Source: Tetracladium setigerum (taxonomy: Eukaryota; Ascomycota; Leotiomycetes; Helotiales). From it: a DNA stretch of 64,000 bases. Both the position numbers and the translations under genes were made by a program. The stretch lies in contig PZJY01000010.1 in NCBI GenBank assembly GCA_031472005.1, forward strand, positions 2,232,001 to 2,296,000. The letters are read 5' to 3'. The notes beneath the pieces are model-generated. The model did no database searches and was not told the origin of the DNA. It saw nothing but the letters and a program-made list of their open reading frames with translations. This document shows positions 11,032 to 23,006 of this stretch, in pieces (the stretch's first letter is position 1; every line of letters begins with the position of its first letter).

Positions 11032-12841
11032 ATGGCGACCAGCTATGCTCTGCCTGGGTCGACCATCACACATTCCCACAGCCATCACGGCCACTCGCAC
11101 ATTCACTCACACTCGCACTCTGCCTCTCCAGTGCGATCCGCCGCCAATTCGACGCGCTCAATCAAGCACGAGAGATCAACTGGTAGTCTACACTCCTTCT
11201 CACACTCCGAATCGCATATCGAGCTGGATCACAATCATGCCCACACCCACGCACACACTCCTCCACAGCTAGGGCATCTACACACTCCCAGCTGCAACCA
11301 CCGGACTCGAGAGCCTTCGCCCTTGGGCCAGTATCCAACTCCTCCCAATAGCGATGGGCTACAGCCAGCGCCTTTCCAAAGTCACACTCACGAACACTCC
11401 CCAGCTCTCTCACAGTCAGGTTCATACGAACCTCCTCACGATGCAGAACATCATCACGACCACGATCACGACCATGACCACGACCACGATCACCACCACG
11501 ACCATGAACATGATCACCACCACACACACAGCCATGCAAGTTCAGCACAACCCCGATCCAAATTTACGACCTTTGTGATACCTTACACACAACGATTTCC
11601 GCTGCTGTACACAATCATGGCCGACAAGGATTCGAGGAGGATCTTTTACTTTATGAGGTGGGACAGCATCTGTCTGAAACCCTTCGGAGATTGATTGATT
11701 GCTAACCTTAATTATAGCCTAAACTTTGCTTTTATGCTTGTGCAAGCCTTCTACGGCTTTGTGACAGATTCGCTCGGCCTTCTCAGTGATAGTATACACA
11801 TGTTGTTTGATTGTCTAGCTCTGGGAGTTGGATTATTTGCTTCAATTGCAAGCAAATGGCCGCCAAGCGAGAGGTTTCCTTACGGATTTGGGAAGATTGA
11901 GAGTCTGTCTGGCTTTGGCAACGGTGTCTTCTTGATGTGAGTGTCCATCAAGGTGTTTGTCGAGCTTGGCTAATTTCCCACAGGCTCATCAGTATCGAGA
12001 TTATGATCGAAGCCACCGAGCGGATAGCTGAGAACCGACCCACGAAACGACTCTTGGAGTTGTTTATTGTGAGTTCTATGGGATTGGCAGTAAATTTGGT
12101 TGGTATGGCATGCTTTGGGCACCATGGACACCACGGGCATGATCACGGCCATGACCACGGACATAGCCATTCTCATTCGCATGACAAATCGCATTCTCAC
12201 GACGAGAAGAGCTCGTGCGACCACTCCCATGACGGACACGATCATGATCACTCCCACGACTCTCACGATCATGCCCCTCTCCTATCCGAGAAGGCTGCTA
12301 AACCTCACTCTCATGGCCATTCCCATTCTCATGACAACGAGAATATGCATGGTATCTTCCTTCACATTTTAGCCGATACTATGGGAAGTGCAGCAGTTAT
12401 GGTTTCTACGACCTTAATCTACTTTGTGGGCTGGAATGGATGGGATCCTTTGGCATCCTGCGTCATTGCAATCCTAATCTTCCTGTCCTCTATCCCCTCA
12501 TCAAATCCTCCGCCAAAAAGCTCCTCCTCACAGTCCCAGGCGACACAGAATACGCTCTCCGCGAGACACTAGCCAGTGTAAGTGGACTGAGAGGAGTAGC
12601 GAGTTACACCGTCCCGAGGTTCTGGATGGGTGACAATGGTGCAGTTGAGGGTGGAGATCACGTCTTGGGAGTTATGCACATCCAAGCAACACGTGGAAGC
12701 GACCTCGAAGACGTGAAAGAACGGGCTCGCGCCCTCCTCCAGGAAAGAGGGATGGACGTGGTGATTCAAGTCGAAGCAGTTACTGAAACAGGCTGTTGGT
12801 GCGGAGGTGTCAAGGAGCTGAATCTGAGAAGATACAGTTGA
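11032..12841 (+). CDS. CDF-family zinc transporter, Msc2/ZnT5-7-like
   Basis: Likely moves Zn2+ into the ER or another secretory compartment. Exons: 11032-11657, 11718-11936, 11984-12841. Seen: a His/Asp-rich cytosolic N-terminus (about 190 aa, several HDHD and HSHS runs), then SLGLLSDSIHMLFDCLALG, the CDF metal-site helix (HMLFD), FPYGFGKIESLSGFGNG, a second His-rich loop, then HILADTMGSAAVMVST, the second metal-site helix (H-x3-D). A soluble C-terminal domain ends ETGCWCGGV. One C is missing in the CCCC run at 12494-12497; adding it joins AILIFLSSIP to LIKSSAKKLLL and makes 567 aa exactly in frame. Yeast Msc2 is longer, with extra N-terminal membrane segments, so this corresponds to its C-terminal CDF half. 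The gene is head-to-head with ALG1. Confidence 0.85.
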
Positions 12842-13726
12842 ACAACACTTGAGACTGAGGGAAAAGGGGTTGACTTTTATTCTTTTTGCGCGCGCGGAAT
12901 CCCATGTAAAACTGGTTGACACATGGATGTATCTCTATTACACGGCTTTCACGACTGGATATGGATTTTTTGTTTGGGAGTTTTGTTTTTCCGTTTGCTT
13001 TCGGTTGGATAGGTAGGCTTGCTGTTGGTGTGTTCGGGAAATTTGCATGCATTTGTAGAGTGGAGAGAAGGTCTTGTTGTTTTTTTCCCCCATTGAATAG
13101 CACGAGCACGAACGGAACCCTGTTGGGTGGGTTGGGGTTGTTCATGCCCTCTTGTTCAAATCATCATTTCGCACAGTTGCATAGATAGGTAAAGAAAGAG
13201 ATGTTCGAGATTTTTTGCTTTGGAAAACAAGAATAGGAGAATGGGGTGGTGATTGGAGAGGAAAGGGGAGGTTTGAGGTTAAGTTTGAGTTTGTATATAC
13301 ATACTTGGAGATTCGTAGGCTGGATTATCAAGTTCTCAGGCAGGCGGGCGGGCTGGCAGGCAGAAAGAAAGTTTAGAAAGTGTGAGAAAGCAAAGCAAAG
13401 CAAGGCAAAGCAAAGAAAGAAATATAAATGATACCATTGTTTTCTTTGACATCCATTGGAGGAGTTGCAGTGTGTTTTGCGGCTCTTGGCAATTTCAGCC
13501 CTTTTTTCCTTGCGCGAAAGAGCCGCATTATATTTGGCTAGTGCTGTCTGTCTAGGTAGTAAAGGAAGGTGGCAGCACAGAGCCGCCGTTCCTTGCCCCT
13601 GCACACTGACCGGACTAGTTAAGTGGGTTCCTTCGTATTACTTATTACAACAACCTCACCACATCTGCTGATGTTCATTTCTAGATACATACTTTTTTAC
13701 TTATTATCACAAGAAATCCCAGAAAC
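12842..13726. other. Gap after the zinc transporter
   Basis: Likely 3' UTR of the transporter and promoter of the next gene. It contains an imperfect AAAGC/AAGCA simple repeat at about 13384-13425. No gene is supported. Confidence 0.4.
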
Positions 13727-15505
13727 ATGCGGCCTAGCGCTTCGACTGCCAAACTCCTGAAGAGCTCTAGGAATTACAGCTTCCTGTGCCGTTTTCACAG
13801 TCCGCTGAACAGTTGGAGTCGAACTCCAACATTATTCCCCACCACACCTAGCACCTCGAAGAAGACACTGGTGCTGAATACCTCATCACAATGTCGGATA
13901 ACAAAACTTACATTCTCTCCTGGTTTCTGTCATCGATCTCAACCACGACATTTTACCACCTCGCCAAGGACGAGTAGCGGCCTTTCTCTTGAGGGTCGTC
14001 TGAAACTCGCTGCATTTAACATGGAGACAAAATCCGATGCTATTAACGGCAGGAAGGTCCCGTTGGAACTAGGTGCTGCACAGATGCAAGTTTGTCTCGT
14101 TCGTGGCATTCGCCACCATGATGGATTCGGGACTGAACTTCGCAGTATTCCGCTATTCGATCGTGCCCTTAACGCACGAGACATTATGAGCAACAGAATT
14201 CCGGAGATGTACGGAAAGGATAGAATTCCATACTGCATTTGGTACCCAGAAGTGGCAACCGAGGACACGTACCGGCAACTTGCGCAGAAGTATCCTCAGA
14301 TGCGATATCACGTCGGACGAGCGTGTGCCGTAGCCGGGTACGTGAATCTTTATCGCGAGCTGGACTTGCTCCCCGACGTTGCAATTGCTGAAGAGGCTCG
14401 CGATAATGAGAAGAACGGCTCTTCTATTGAGATCTTTAGTAATATAATGGCGGCACCGACAAGATATTCCGTAATGAACGACTATACGAGGACAATTAAC
14501 ATCGACACTCCCTCATCGGGAGCGTGCTTAAATGCGGATACAGCCGTTAGATCCTCACTTAATTGGAGGCGCGAATGCCCTTCGGGTGACAGCCGCGATT
14601 GGGAGGCGATAAATTGTGGCGAACTGTACCTCGATCTTGATGCCAAGACTTACACGCCGGAGCTGGGTGTTTTCGATGATTATTGGAATATTACAGAGGA
14701 TTGGAAATACGACGATTGGGCTTCAGGAGAGGATGACGGAACTGCCCTCGACCTAAGGGTACCTCTACTCTACACACTACTTCCTCTGGATCTGCCCAAT
14801 GTTAATAAGGACATGCTTATCTGTCAAGCGGCGTACGCCGGTAATATTGAACGATACGTACGCTTACGTCGCCCCACTATGGTGACGATTTTCGAAGAGC
14901 AGTGTATTCTGCGTGGCATTCATTTTAACCCCATGTTTGCGAAGTGGTGGTCGCTACAGCCCGAAATCACCGAAAATCAAGAAGTCCAGCACTATCATCG
15001 AAATGAAGCTATTATCCAAGCCATCAACGCACGATACATCATGAGCAACAATCTAACACGTATAACCGAGGATACGCCGGATTCTCACCTGCCCTATTTA
15101 ATCTACTGGCCTAATGTCGCCAGTGCAAAAGTCTACGAGGAGCTGTTTCGCCGCAAGCCTTGCATGAAGGCTCAGATTGCACGCGCATGCATTGTAGCCG
15201 ATTATCAAGAGCTATACGAAGCAATGGATGTAAAACCAGACCTTCATCTTATCCAGGAGGCCGCAGAATCTCATAATCCCTTCTACACCAAGGACCAGCA
15301 AGAAAAGGCCGACGCCGCCGCCGCGGAGAAGGATGGAGTGGGACTCGAATACGACGACGGCGGTGGTGAGTATTGGAAACGGTATACTATGGGTGAGCTG
15401 ATGGGCACTGGGCAAGGCTGGGCATTTGAACTTTCGAAGGAAGCGCTGGGGCTTGGAAGGGTGCCGCTGCAGTGGAAACAGGCGGGGGGGTTTCTGTTTT
15501 GCTGA
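13727..15505 (+). CDS. Hypothetical protein with duplicated domain, possible mitochondrial presequence
   Basis: A single 592-aa frame without introns; I do not recognise the family. Residues 1-90 lack acidic residues almost completely and are rich in Arg, Ser and Thr, ending RHFTTSPRTSS, which looks like a mitochondrial targeting peptide. Residues about 147-223 and 432-510 are copies of one module: ALNARDIMSNRI then IPYCIWYPEVA then QMRYHVGRACAVAGY, versus AINARYIMSNNL then LPYLIYWPNVA then MKAQIARACIVADY. Between them lies a Trp/Asp-rich stretch and LICQAAYAGNIERYVRLRRP, which is reminiscent of ankyrin-type helices. The frame is free of the indels seen in neighbouring genes. No function is assigned. 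Confidence 0.8.
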   Translation: MRPSASTAKLLKSSRNYSFLCRFHSPLNSWSRTPTLFPTTPSTSKKTLVLNTSSQCRITKLTFSPGFCHRSQPRHFTTSPRTSSGLSLEGRLKLAAFNMETKSDAINGRKVPLELGAAQMQVCLVRGIRHHDGFGTELRSIPLFDRALNARDIMSNRIPEMYGKDRIPYCIWYPEVATEDTYRQLAQKYPQMRYHVGRACAVAGYVNLYRELDLLPDVAIAEEARDNEKNGSSIEIFSNIMAAPTRYSVMNDYTRTINIDTPSSGACLNADTAVRSSLNWRRECPSGDSRDWEAINCGELYLDLDAKTYTPELGVFDDYWNITEDWKYDDWASGEDDGTALDLRVPLLYTLLPLDLPNVNKDMLICQAAYAGNIERYVRLRRPTMVTIFEEQCILRGIHFNPMFAKWWSLQPEITENQEVQHYHRNEAIIQAINARYIMSNNLTRITEDTPDSHLPYLIYWPNVASAKVYEELFRRKPCMKAQIARACIVADYQELYEAMDVKPDLHLIQEAAESHNPFYTKDQQEKADAAAAEKDGVGLEYDDGGGEYWKRYTMGELMGTGQGWAFELSKEALGLGRVPLQWKQAGGFLFC

Positions 15506-16471
15506 TATGGCGGGTGTTGAGGATGTGGTTTGTCGGACTCAGCATTCGCTTTATAAGATATGAATTGAAGGGGTCTGCACTCAATAGATTCAAATTGGTT
15601 GTGGTCCTTTTTGGGAAGTGATATCGTTCGCTGTATCATTCTTTTTTGTATGGTACTTACAGAGCTTGGTAGTGATAAATGTTATATCTTTGCCGTGGCT
15701 GTATACCTATACTATAAGCCCATTCACACTGAAAACGGGGGAGGAGGAGGGGGGAGGGGGCATCCATTATTCCGTGCAGTCTATAGATACAGTACCACAC
15801 AGTACAAATTATAAGATTAAGCAAAGCACCACTCACTTCTCATTTTTCCATCCTCCACAAGTTGCCAGCCGTCGTTATATCCAGAAGGCAACAAACGTCG
15901 AGGATTTTTATTCTTAGTGAGACGACACTTACAAGTCTCAAGTCCGGTCCGCTTTCAGAGCGGTTGCGAGCTTGGGAGGAGGGAGGAGGTGAAATAAGTG
16001 CCAAGATTATTAGCGAACCTTTGCAACTTATAGCAACATGCCATTTAGGTCTTTTCATTTCAATAACAGTCTGCGGAAATAATATCGTACTCTTGTTGAC
16101 TAAACCCTCAATCTCACCCTACCGTTGTTTAGGAAAAATTTTAATCAAAACCTTGTTCTTGTTATTCATTTTTGGTCTTTCTGTGTTATTTTATGAAGGG
16201 AGAAAGATTCTGAGCGAAACTAAATCGCGAAAAAAGGCTATGGTGTTGTCCATGCACCTGGCTATTTCGGATTGTGGTGGGGATATTTTGTTAATTTACA
16301 AGGTATTTCTGAGTGGTCGTTTAATGCGGGGGTTGGAAGAGTTCGGGCTTGGCTAGCGTAAACATTGTAATTTTACATCTGCACAAGCTAGCAGGTGCCC
16401 AGTCACTCTATATTTTCAATCAAACAACATCATAATTTTGGGTCTCGAGGAAAAAACACCACTACCTACTC
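15506..16471. other. Gap with a G-rich tract
   Basis: No gene is supported; a 164-codon open frame at 15862-16356 has no recognisable protein character. A purine tract at about 15737-15760 consists almost wholly of G runs (G5, GG, GG, G6, G5) separated by single A residues and could form a G-quadruplex. Confidence 0.35.
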
Positions 16472-19169
16472 ATGGCCAATATCCAAGTGGTTGGCAACAG
16501 CGCACCGCGCAACGAGGAATCACTCCCTCACACAGGCATCCCGCAAGTACCACCCCAATTTGTCCAAGGTAGCTTGAAAGACCAACGCAATACTGTTAAC
16601 GGTCCTTCCAATCTTTGCGAGTCATGCTATGCTGTCTTCAGTGGAACAATAAACGAAGCAGACGAGCGCAAGATTGATACTATCAAGATCAACAGACACC
16701 CACGATTTTATCCGGTGCCATCAACTACTCTTGCGCTTCCAAGTAGATGTATTTTGTGTTACGCCATTGACCAACAGCTTGGTTACAACAGAAGAGTTGC
16801 CTGGCTGTTCGAGAGATCGGAATTAGAAAATGTGGAAGTGGTGAGTATTGAACAAGAGTTGGAGTTTGAGATTGAAGGTGACGCGAAAATGAAAGGGGAA
16901 CGTTATACCGGGTATTTGAATGGAGTGGTTGTACGCCCTCATTTTGTGCATGTGTTTCGCTTTAGATTGAGACGTATTGAATCCGCTGAGGTTCAATGTA
17001 AGTTGCTTAAATTTAATACTGCCTGTCCTTTTCAGATCTTTCAGCAGCTCGAGAGAAGAGTTGGTATCAATGTCTCATCTCTTCTTGGGCATTGTAAAAA
17101 GTATCTGCTAACCGTCTTAGCAATACTTGAAAAAAGTACCGTACTTCAGCCCACAACAAATTCTCAGCAAACATTTGAGTTGGCCCGAAGTTGGGTCAAT
17201 AACTGCGTCACCTCTCATCCAGCCTGTAAAATCAGGGAGTCCGATCCAATCTTGCCAAGCCGTCTCCTCGAACTCAACCCTCTCAACCCGACTTCTATAC
17301 ATCTTCGAGAAACCTCTGTTATGAAGTCACCGCCTTCTTATGTAACTCTGAGTCATTGTTGGGGCAAATCGAAATTTTTTGTTCTTACAAGCGCGACGTA
17401 CCGAGAACTTTGTGATGGCTTAGATGTGCATCGACTACCACAGACTTTCCAGGATGCTGTTCAGATTGCTTTGGAGTTGGGTGCAAAATATATCGTAAGT
17501 AGTCTCCAGTGTCTGCTATCTATCTGACTTTGTTACTCTCCTGTACATTTTCCTGCCAAAATATCACAGGCTTACTTTCAACTCAGTGGATTGACTCTTT
17601 GTGTATATTTCAAGACTCCAAAGAGGATTGGTCCACGCAGGCTCCTTTAATGGCAGGTATCTACAGGGGCTCAGACTGCAACATCGGTGCAAGCGCATCT
17701 CAAGGCGACGAAGAGGGATGTTTCCGCACTCGGGATCCCAATTTAATTCTACCAATTATAGTAGCCACTCGTTTCACGAACAGACCGCACTTTAATGCCA
17801 AATATCTCCTTGAGATAGACTTCACTGAACCATTTGTTCATGAAGAGAACGAGCCACTCTTCTCGCGTGGTTGGGTCTTTCAAGAGAGAGCTCTTACGCC
17901 TCGAACAGTACACTTCGGCAGCGAATATTTGATTTGGGAGTGCAAGACATTGGCCTGTTCTGAGGTATTTCCAAATGGCGTTCCTAACCCGAAGAGGGTG
18001 CTGCAGCGGTTAATACCTCTTTTATTCGATAATTCACCGGTTGAGAATATGTATGAGATGTGGAATGATGCAGTCGCGGCTTATTCAATGCTGGATTTGA
18101 GTTTTGCGAGCGATAAGTTAGTTGCTATCTCTGGTGTTGCGAGACATCTACAGTCATGGTCACCTTCAGATAAATACATCGCAGGATTGGTAAGTCTCGG
18201 TTCTCGAACAAAACCCTCCCTTTGCCCGAGTACATGGATGAAATATAACCTCGATTCTACCAACCCCTCAATCTCTCACATCAATCATAGGTTACTATCA
18301 CTAAACAATAGTAAATGCAGTGGCGTTCAAACTTCATCCGCAACCTCCTATGGGTTCAAGCACACCATACCAACTCCCTGAAACCACCATCTCAAGTACA
18401 CCCTCTCACCCCCTACCGCGCCCCATCCTGGTCATGGGCAAGCGTCGACGGATTCGTCCAAAAACATCGCAAGGTCGTCCCAGACAAAAACGAAAAGTTC
18501 AATCCATACCCACTATGCACAATCCTAGGCGTGACCCTACACCACGCCACAAGCGACATATATGGTGAACTTCTCAACTGTGTCTCAAATGGGCTGCACT
18601 GCAACAAACTTAGAGCGCAAGGACAGCTCCTCAAATGCTCATTTGACTTCGCGCCCTACATGTTTGAGCCACTTTCCTCGAATTTAACTCGCTTTATCAT
18701 GGACGTGGTACATCTCACGAAATTACGTGATGGCTCGACGTTTACCTGCTACCCGGAGTTATTCTTAGATCACACGCTTGGAATGGAGATTGTACAGCTT
18801 TACTTCTTGCCTGTCATCAGTGCTACCAAGACCTGGAAATTAGGCTTGTTGTTGCTGCCGTCGGTGACGGCGAGACCGGGGGAGTATGTGAGATGTGGTG
18901 TTTTTATGGTCCGGGCGAAGGGGTTGTTGGATAAGATATTTTGGAATGATGTGATGCAGGATGATATTGAGACAGAAAAGACAAAGTCTATTGATGTTGG
19001 ATTTGATTTGAGGTATTTAACTGGTATGAGAGGAGAAGGAGAAGAATGCAATGTGGATGTTGGTTTTGCTCAATGTGCGGTGGGAAAGGAGACGGGAACT
19101 GGTTTGGACATCGGGTGGAGAGAATATGAGCAATTTGACGGTAAAGAGTACACTCTCTCAATTGTCTGA
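16472..19169 (+). CDS. Heterokaryon incompatibility (HET) domain protein
   Basis: Exons 16472-17494, 17587-18189 and 18321-19169 give 824 aa. The N-terminus carries paired cysteines (LCESCYAVF and SRCILCYAID), common ahead of HET domains. The HET core is clear: YVTLSHCWGK, LPQTFQDAVQIALELGAKYI joined by splicing to WIDSLCIFQDS, EDWSTQAPLMAGIYRGSDC, and RGWVFQERALTPRTVHFG. After the third exon junction come the usual YRAPSWSWASVDG and a beta-rich tail. HET proteins trigger cell death after non-self recognition in filamentous fungi; which partner this one senses is unknown. An additional cryptic donor (GTAAGT at 16998) lies in exon 1 but the frame stays open through it. No breaks are seen. The gene lies 319 bp upstream of a 2EXR gene. 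Confidence 0.92.
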
Positions 19170-19488
19170 CTTTGATCATACAAAGGCTGTTCCTTTTAGA
19201 GGCGATTGTTATGTGACATCCCTCCTAACTTTGCTAGCTGAGGTTGTTTATTCAAGGTAGCAATGACCCGGTTGTATTTTCTCGCTTAGCTCGGGCCGAA
19301 GAATAGCCTAGTCCCGGCTTTGAACTAACCTTAACAGTTATGTTAATCGCAACAAGCACGTGATGCAAAGACGGCATTGGGTATGCGGCTCACCTTCTCA
19401 AGCTTCGAGAAGGGTGTTTCTTTTCAGAACCATCCCGCTCATCGACCAGTGCAGCAAATTCAAAAAAACAAACCTAAGACTCGCTACA
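19170..19488. other. Gap between HET and 2EXR genes
   Basis: Short intergenic region of 319 bp. No gene is visible. An alternative in-frame ATG for the next gene lies at 19360. Confidence 0.4.
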
Positions 19489-20346
19489 ATGGCTCCCATC
19501 ACTTTCAATAAATTCAGCGACCTTCCGACAGAACTGCGCGAGATGATCTGGCAATTAGGAAGTGCTGCAATCTCCCCACGGGTAATCGTTCTGGAGGAAT
19601 TTGGACGCGACTGCTCCGAGGAACAATTTGAGAGGAATGGATATCAGAACAACAATTGGGCCACCTCGCTCACATATCGCACAACTTGTATTGCTGGAAT
19701 ACCAGCTATGCTACATGCGAGCAAGGAGTCGAGATTCATTGCTTTACAGAGATATAAACTCTCTTTCTGGGCCGTGAATGGACGACCTATGTGGTAAGTT
19801 ATCACGCTATTGACCATCACGTTCCCCATGACTTTCTTTGTGTTTGGGGTATCTTCTCAATTCTGAGATGGTTGAGCTAATGTAAGTCACTGTAGGTTTG
19901 ACTTTGAGAAAGATATTCTCTACCTTAAGAATACCTCCTGGTTCTGGTGGACTCTCACACGTTTTACCCCCGTCGACGACCTTACCCGTGTTCGCAACCT
20001 TGCTATGAACAGCCGAGCATGGCGCCAAGACACTCTGAATTATCGACTTCTCCCATTTCATGAGATTAGATCTATATATCTCCAGGCTTCGCCTTTTCCT
20101 TCAGCACAATGGCACGTGAATACAAGTCAGTTGGTTAAGGGATGTTGGAATGCACTGAAGAACAGGGAGAAGCTCCGCGGGGCTATAGGGAGGGGGAATT
20201 TGGTTGATGTGTTGTGGGTCAACCAGTTCGGGTTTGTCAATTTGCCATACTTGACTGCGAGAGACGGTATGGCTGGCCATATCGGATTAGTGCATGAGAC
20301 ACCGGAGGAAAGAAACCGAGTTGACGAGCTTTGGAGGAGGCGTTGA
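19489..20346 (+). CDS. 2EXR-domain protein
   Basis: Exons 19489-19793 and 19896-20346 give 251 aa; the 102-nt intron splits the codon between PMW and FDFEKD. The N-terminus has the 2EXR signature: FNKFSDLPTELREMIWQLG, then PAMLHASKESRFIALQRYKLSF and DFEKDILYLKN. This F-box-like family is greatly expanded in Helotiales and related moulds; its biochemical role is unknown. The ATG at 19489 was chosen because the conserved domain begins a few residues later; 19360 is an in-frame alternative. Not disrupted, unlike the second 2EXR gene at 26463. Confidence 0.88.
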
Positions 20347-21099
20347 TTTTAGAATGGAGATTTGGCCGAGATTTCGTTAATTTGCTGGCGGGACTGAGCA
20401 TAGCATGGTTATTTGCTTTTGAAATGGGGGCCATGGCGTTTATTAGATCTGCTTAACAGTTTCTGACTTCTGGAGGGATGGAAGGTGGATCCTTGATTCG
20501 ACTCGGGGAGTTGAGTTGAAGTCCCGAATGATAACGTTAATTTTTCCTCTTTGTCCCATATTTGCGGCTTCAGAGCGTTCTGAGATGTACAACTTGAAAA
20601 AAGCCTTGTGGCCTGATTTTACTTATTCTGTGCCTAGTCTTCCATGGCTTCGGACGACTTGTTCGTGATGTGGAGTAAAATGCATTATTTGTCTGGTTTT
20701 ATTTTCTTGGAAATACGTTGTGTGAAATCAAACTTCATGTATTAAGCAGATATCGATGGCCACGAAAATGTGGACCTCCTATATCAGTTTAGTCGAGTAG
20801 GGTCACAGTACGTCTTTTGTAGAATTGCGTCATTTTGTCCTAAAGGTGGTGGAAAGTGCGGGGTTTGTAAAATACTGGGATATTCGGTTTATTCAAACCT
20901 TGTCCAAGTTCCAAGCATTTGCCAAGTAAGGCCTAATATAACCGCCGTGTGATCTATTTTTGGTTGAAGAACATCTTTGTGCAGAGGTGTAAAGAAGTAG
21001 AATAAAAGTCAAGGATGCTTTGTTTGAAAGTAAGGAGTTTTCCATGCCCTTTGCTAAAAGAAGCACACGAGGAACATAAGATTGGTTCCTCGCTCCGAA
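20347..21099. other. Gap between 2EXR and GH1 genes
   Basis: Convergent 3' regions of the two neighbours. No gene or notable structure was seen. Confidence 0.4.
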
Positions 21100-23006
21100 T
21101 CAATCCGTCCTCATTCTCGTGGTCACAAAATCCACCAAGTCAAACAAGCTCTTCTTATACCTCCTTTCTTGGCTTGTCCTATTTACATACTGCAAGCCAA
21201 ATTGCTGCGTGAAATCCCCAAATTCCCAATTGTCAGCAAAGCTCCATGCAAGCGCTCCCATGATGTTCACCCCATCCTCATGAATACTCTTCAAGATCTC
21301 GCTCATGAAGCTGAGGTAGTATTGACTGCGCGGACTATCAAATAATTGATCTTCGACGGCAACTTTATCGGCTTCTCCAAAGACTGGGAACCCAAACTCG
21401 CTAACAAGGACCGGGGAGCGGAAAGTGTTGTAGAGGTATGACATGTACGTGCGGAAATAGGTGGGCGTAATGTAAACATATGACTGAGACCTGTAGCCAA
21501 TGTTCCAGCCGAATATGTTCTGGGTCTCCTGCTTGACGCAGTATGGGAAGTATGGGCTACTTTGATTTCTAGCACAGTCCTCTACACCCTCTGGTGGTTG
21601 GCTGACAACTGTTGCAGTATATGGATCAATGCCAAGAAAATCCGATGTGTTCCCAATATAAGCGAGATCTTCGGCGCTCAGAGGAACGTAATCTGGAACT
21701 GTCATCTTATATGCTTCAGGGTAATCAATTCCAAGAAAGATGGGATTGCAGAAGGTAGCTAGCTGGAAATCGTTAAAGTGGTTTGTGGCGTTCACATCCG
21801 ATACGTTTTGAGGATTTTTGGGTACTCCAAAATTATCGTTGAACTTTATTCCGAGCTTCCCCGTGCCTTTGACTTCTTCTTTGTAGAAGTGGTAGAGTCG
21901 AGCGTGTGCTTTAATGACGTGATCTACTGAAAGCCCGTTGTCGCAGTAGAGGAGCGGTTCGTTGAAGCTGATGAAATTAGTGATGTACTTTATGCACAGG
22001 AGAGGAAAACTCACGTGAACCAAATTGGAACTCGATCAGAATAATGGGTAAGAAGGATTTTTCCGTAATTGACAAAAGCGTCCGTAAATGTTTCATTCTG
22101 ATATCCGCCATTGACATACCCGATTAAGGCGTCATCGGCAGCTTGAGAATTGTTACCTCCAAAGAACTGAAGAGGGGTATCGAAATGGAACATCGTAACC
22201 GTTGGAATCATTCCTTTCTCCAGTACAAAATCAATAAGATCACTGTAATGATCCAATCCAGCCTGATTGACAGGAGTTCCAGGAAGAGCGAAAGGTAGAA
22301 TCCGAGTCCATGCAATTGAGAAGCTGTAATATTTGACTCCCATACTTGCAAGTCTCTCAATATCTTGCTTGTAAAGATAATAATTCTCATTGGTAATGTA
22401 ATTCTTGGCTCTGCCTGGTCCGGCAAGGATTTCCATCAGACTTGGGCTCTTTCCTTCCATTGCAACGGCACCTTCAATTTGTGATGCGGATCCTGCAACC
22501 CCGAATATGAAATCATCAGGAAAGTTGTAGCAATCTGTTGGAGTGAAGTAATCCGAGGGTGGTAGGATCAACTCGCTGGTTGGCACAGCCGTTGGACTGA
22601 CAGTAGTCGTGTAAAGTGGGATCTCGGTGAAATTGGCGATGCTTGCCGAAGCCCAAAGATTTGTCCATGCTGCATTTCCGTAAGGATTCGCTGTATCTGT
22701 TGCTTGTGCAGTCGCATTTGGGTCCCAGTTTCCCCATGAGGTAGTTGAGAGGTTTGGGACTAGAGAGCTCAAGTCACTGTATGCCGAGGCATAGGTCTGA
22801 GTTGTGGTTGGAGCTGGCCTGGAGGTAGCAAGTCGGTATGTTTCGGTCTGAGTGAAAGAGAATTTGGTGAAGTGATATGTTGGCGTTGTGTAAGCGCATG
22901 ATTCACAGGAAGGTCTTGGTGATGGCCCATCTGCTGAAAGGTAAACTTGCTGGGCAACTGCAGAAGCAGATAGAGTCAAAAGCGATATTTGAAGACTTGA
23001 AAACAT
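21100..23006 (-). CDS. Secreted GH1 family beta-glucosidase
   Basis: Exon 1 is 23006-22015 and exon 2 is 21967-21100 with a 47-nt intron; 619 aa. A signal peptide is evident (MFSSLQISLLTLSASAVAQQ). About 150 residues of Ser/Thr/Pro-rich sequence precede the GH1 barrel, which opens with FPDDFIFGVAGSASQIEGA. The acid/base glutamate lies in WFTFNEP, formed across the splice junction, and the nucleophile glutamate in VLVSEFGFP, where most GH1 enzymes have TENG. Further GH1 marks are YSFSIAWTRILP and AWSFADNWEFGDFTQQFGL. Many NxS/T sites suggest glycosylation. It probably hydrolyses beta-glucosides outside the cell; the Ser/Thr-rich N-terminal region and the SEFG variant are unusual for secreted GH1 and may affect substrate choice. 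No frame breaks. Confidence 0.92.

Noticed and set aside
10528..11272. Overlapping open frames on both strands in the CT/GA-rich leader
   Set aside because: Low-complexity promoter and leader sequence of the zinc transporter; no conserved protein character.
15862..16356. 164-codon open frame on the plus strand
   Set aside because: Mixed composition, no domain, no intron signals, and it lies in a normal intergenic position.
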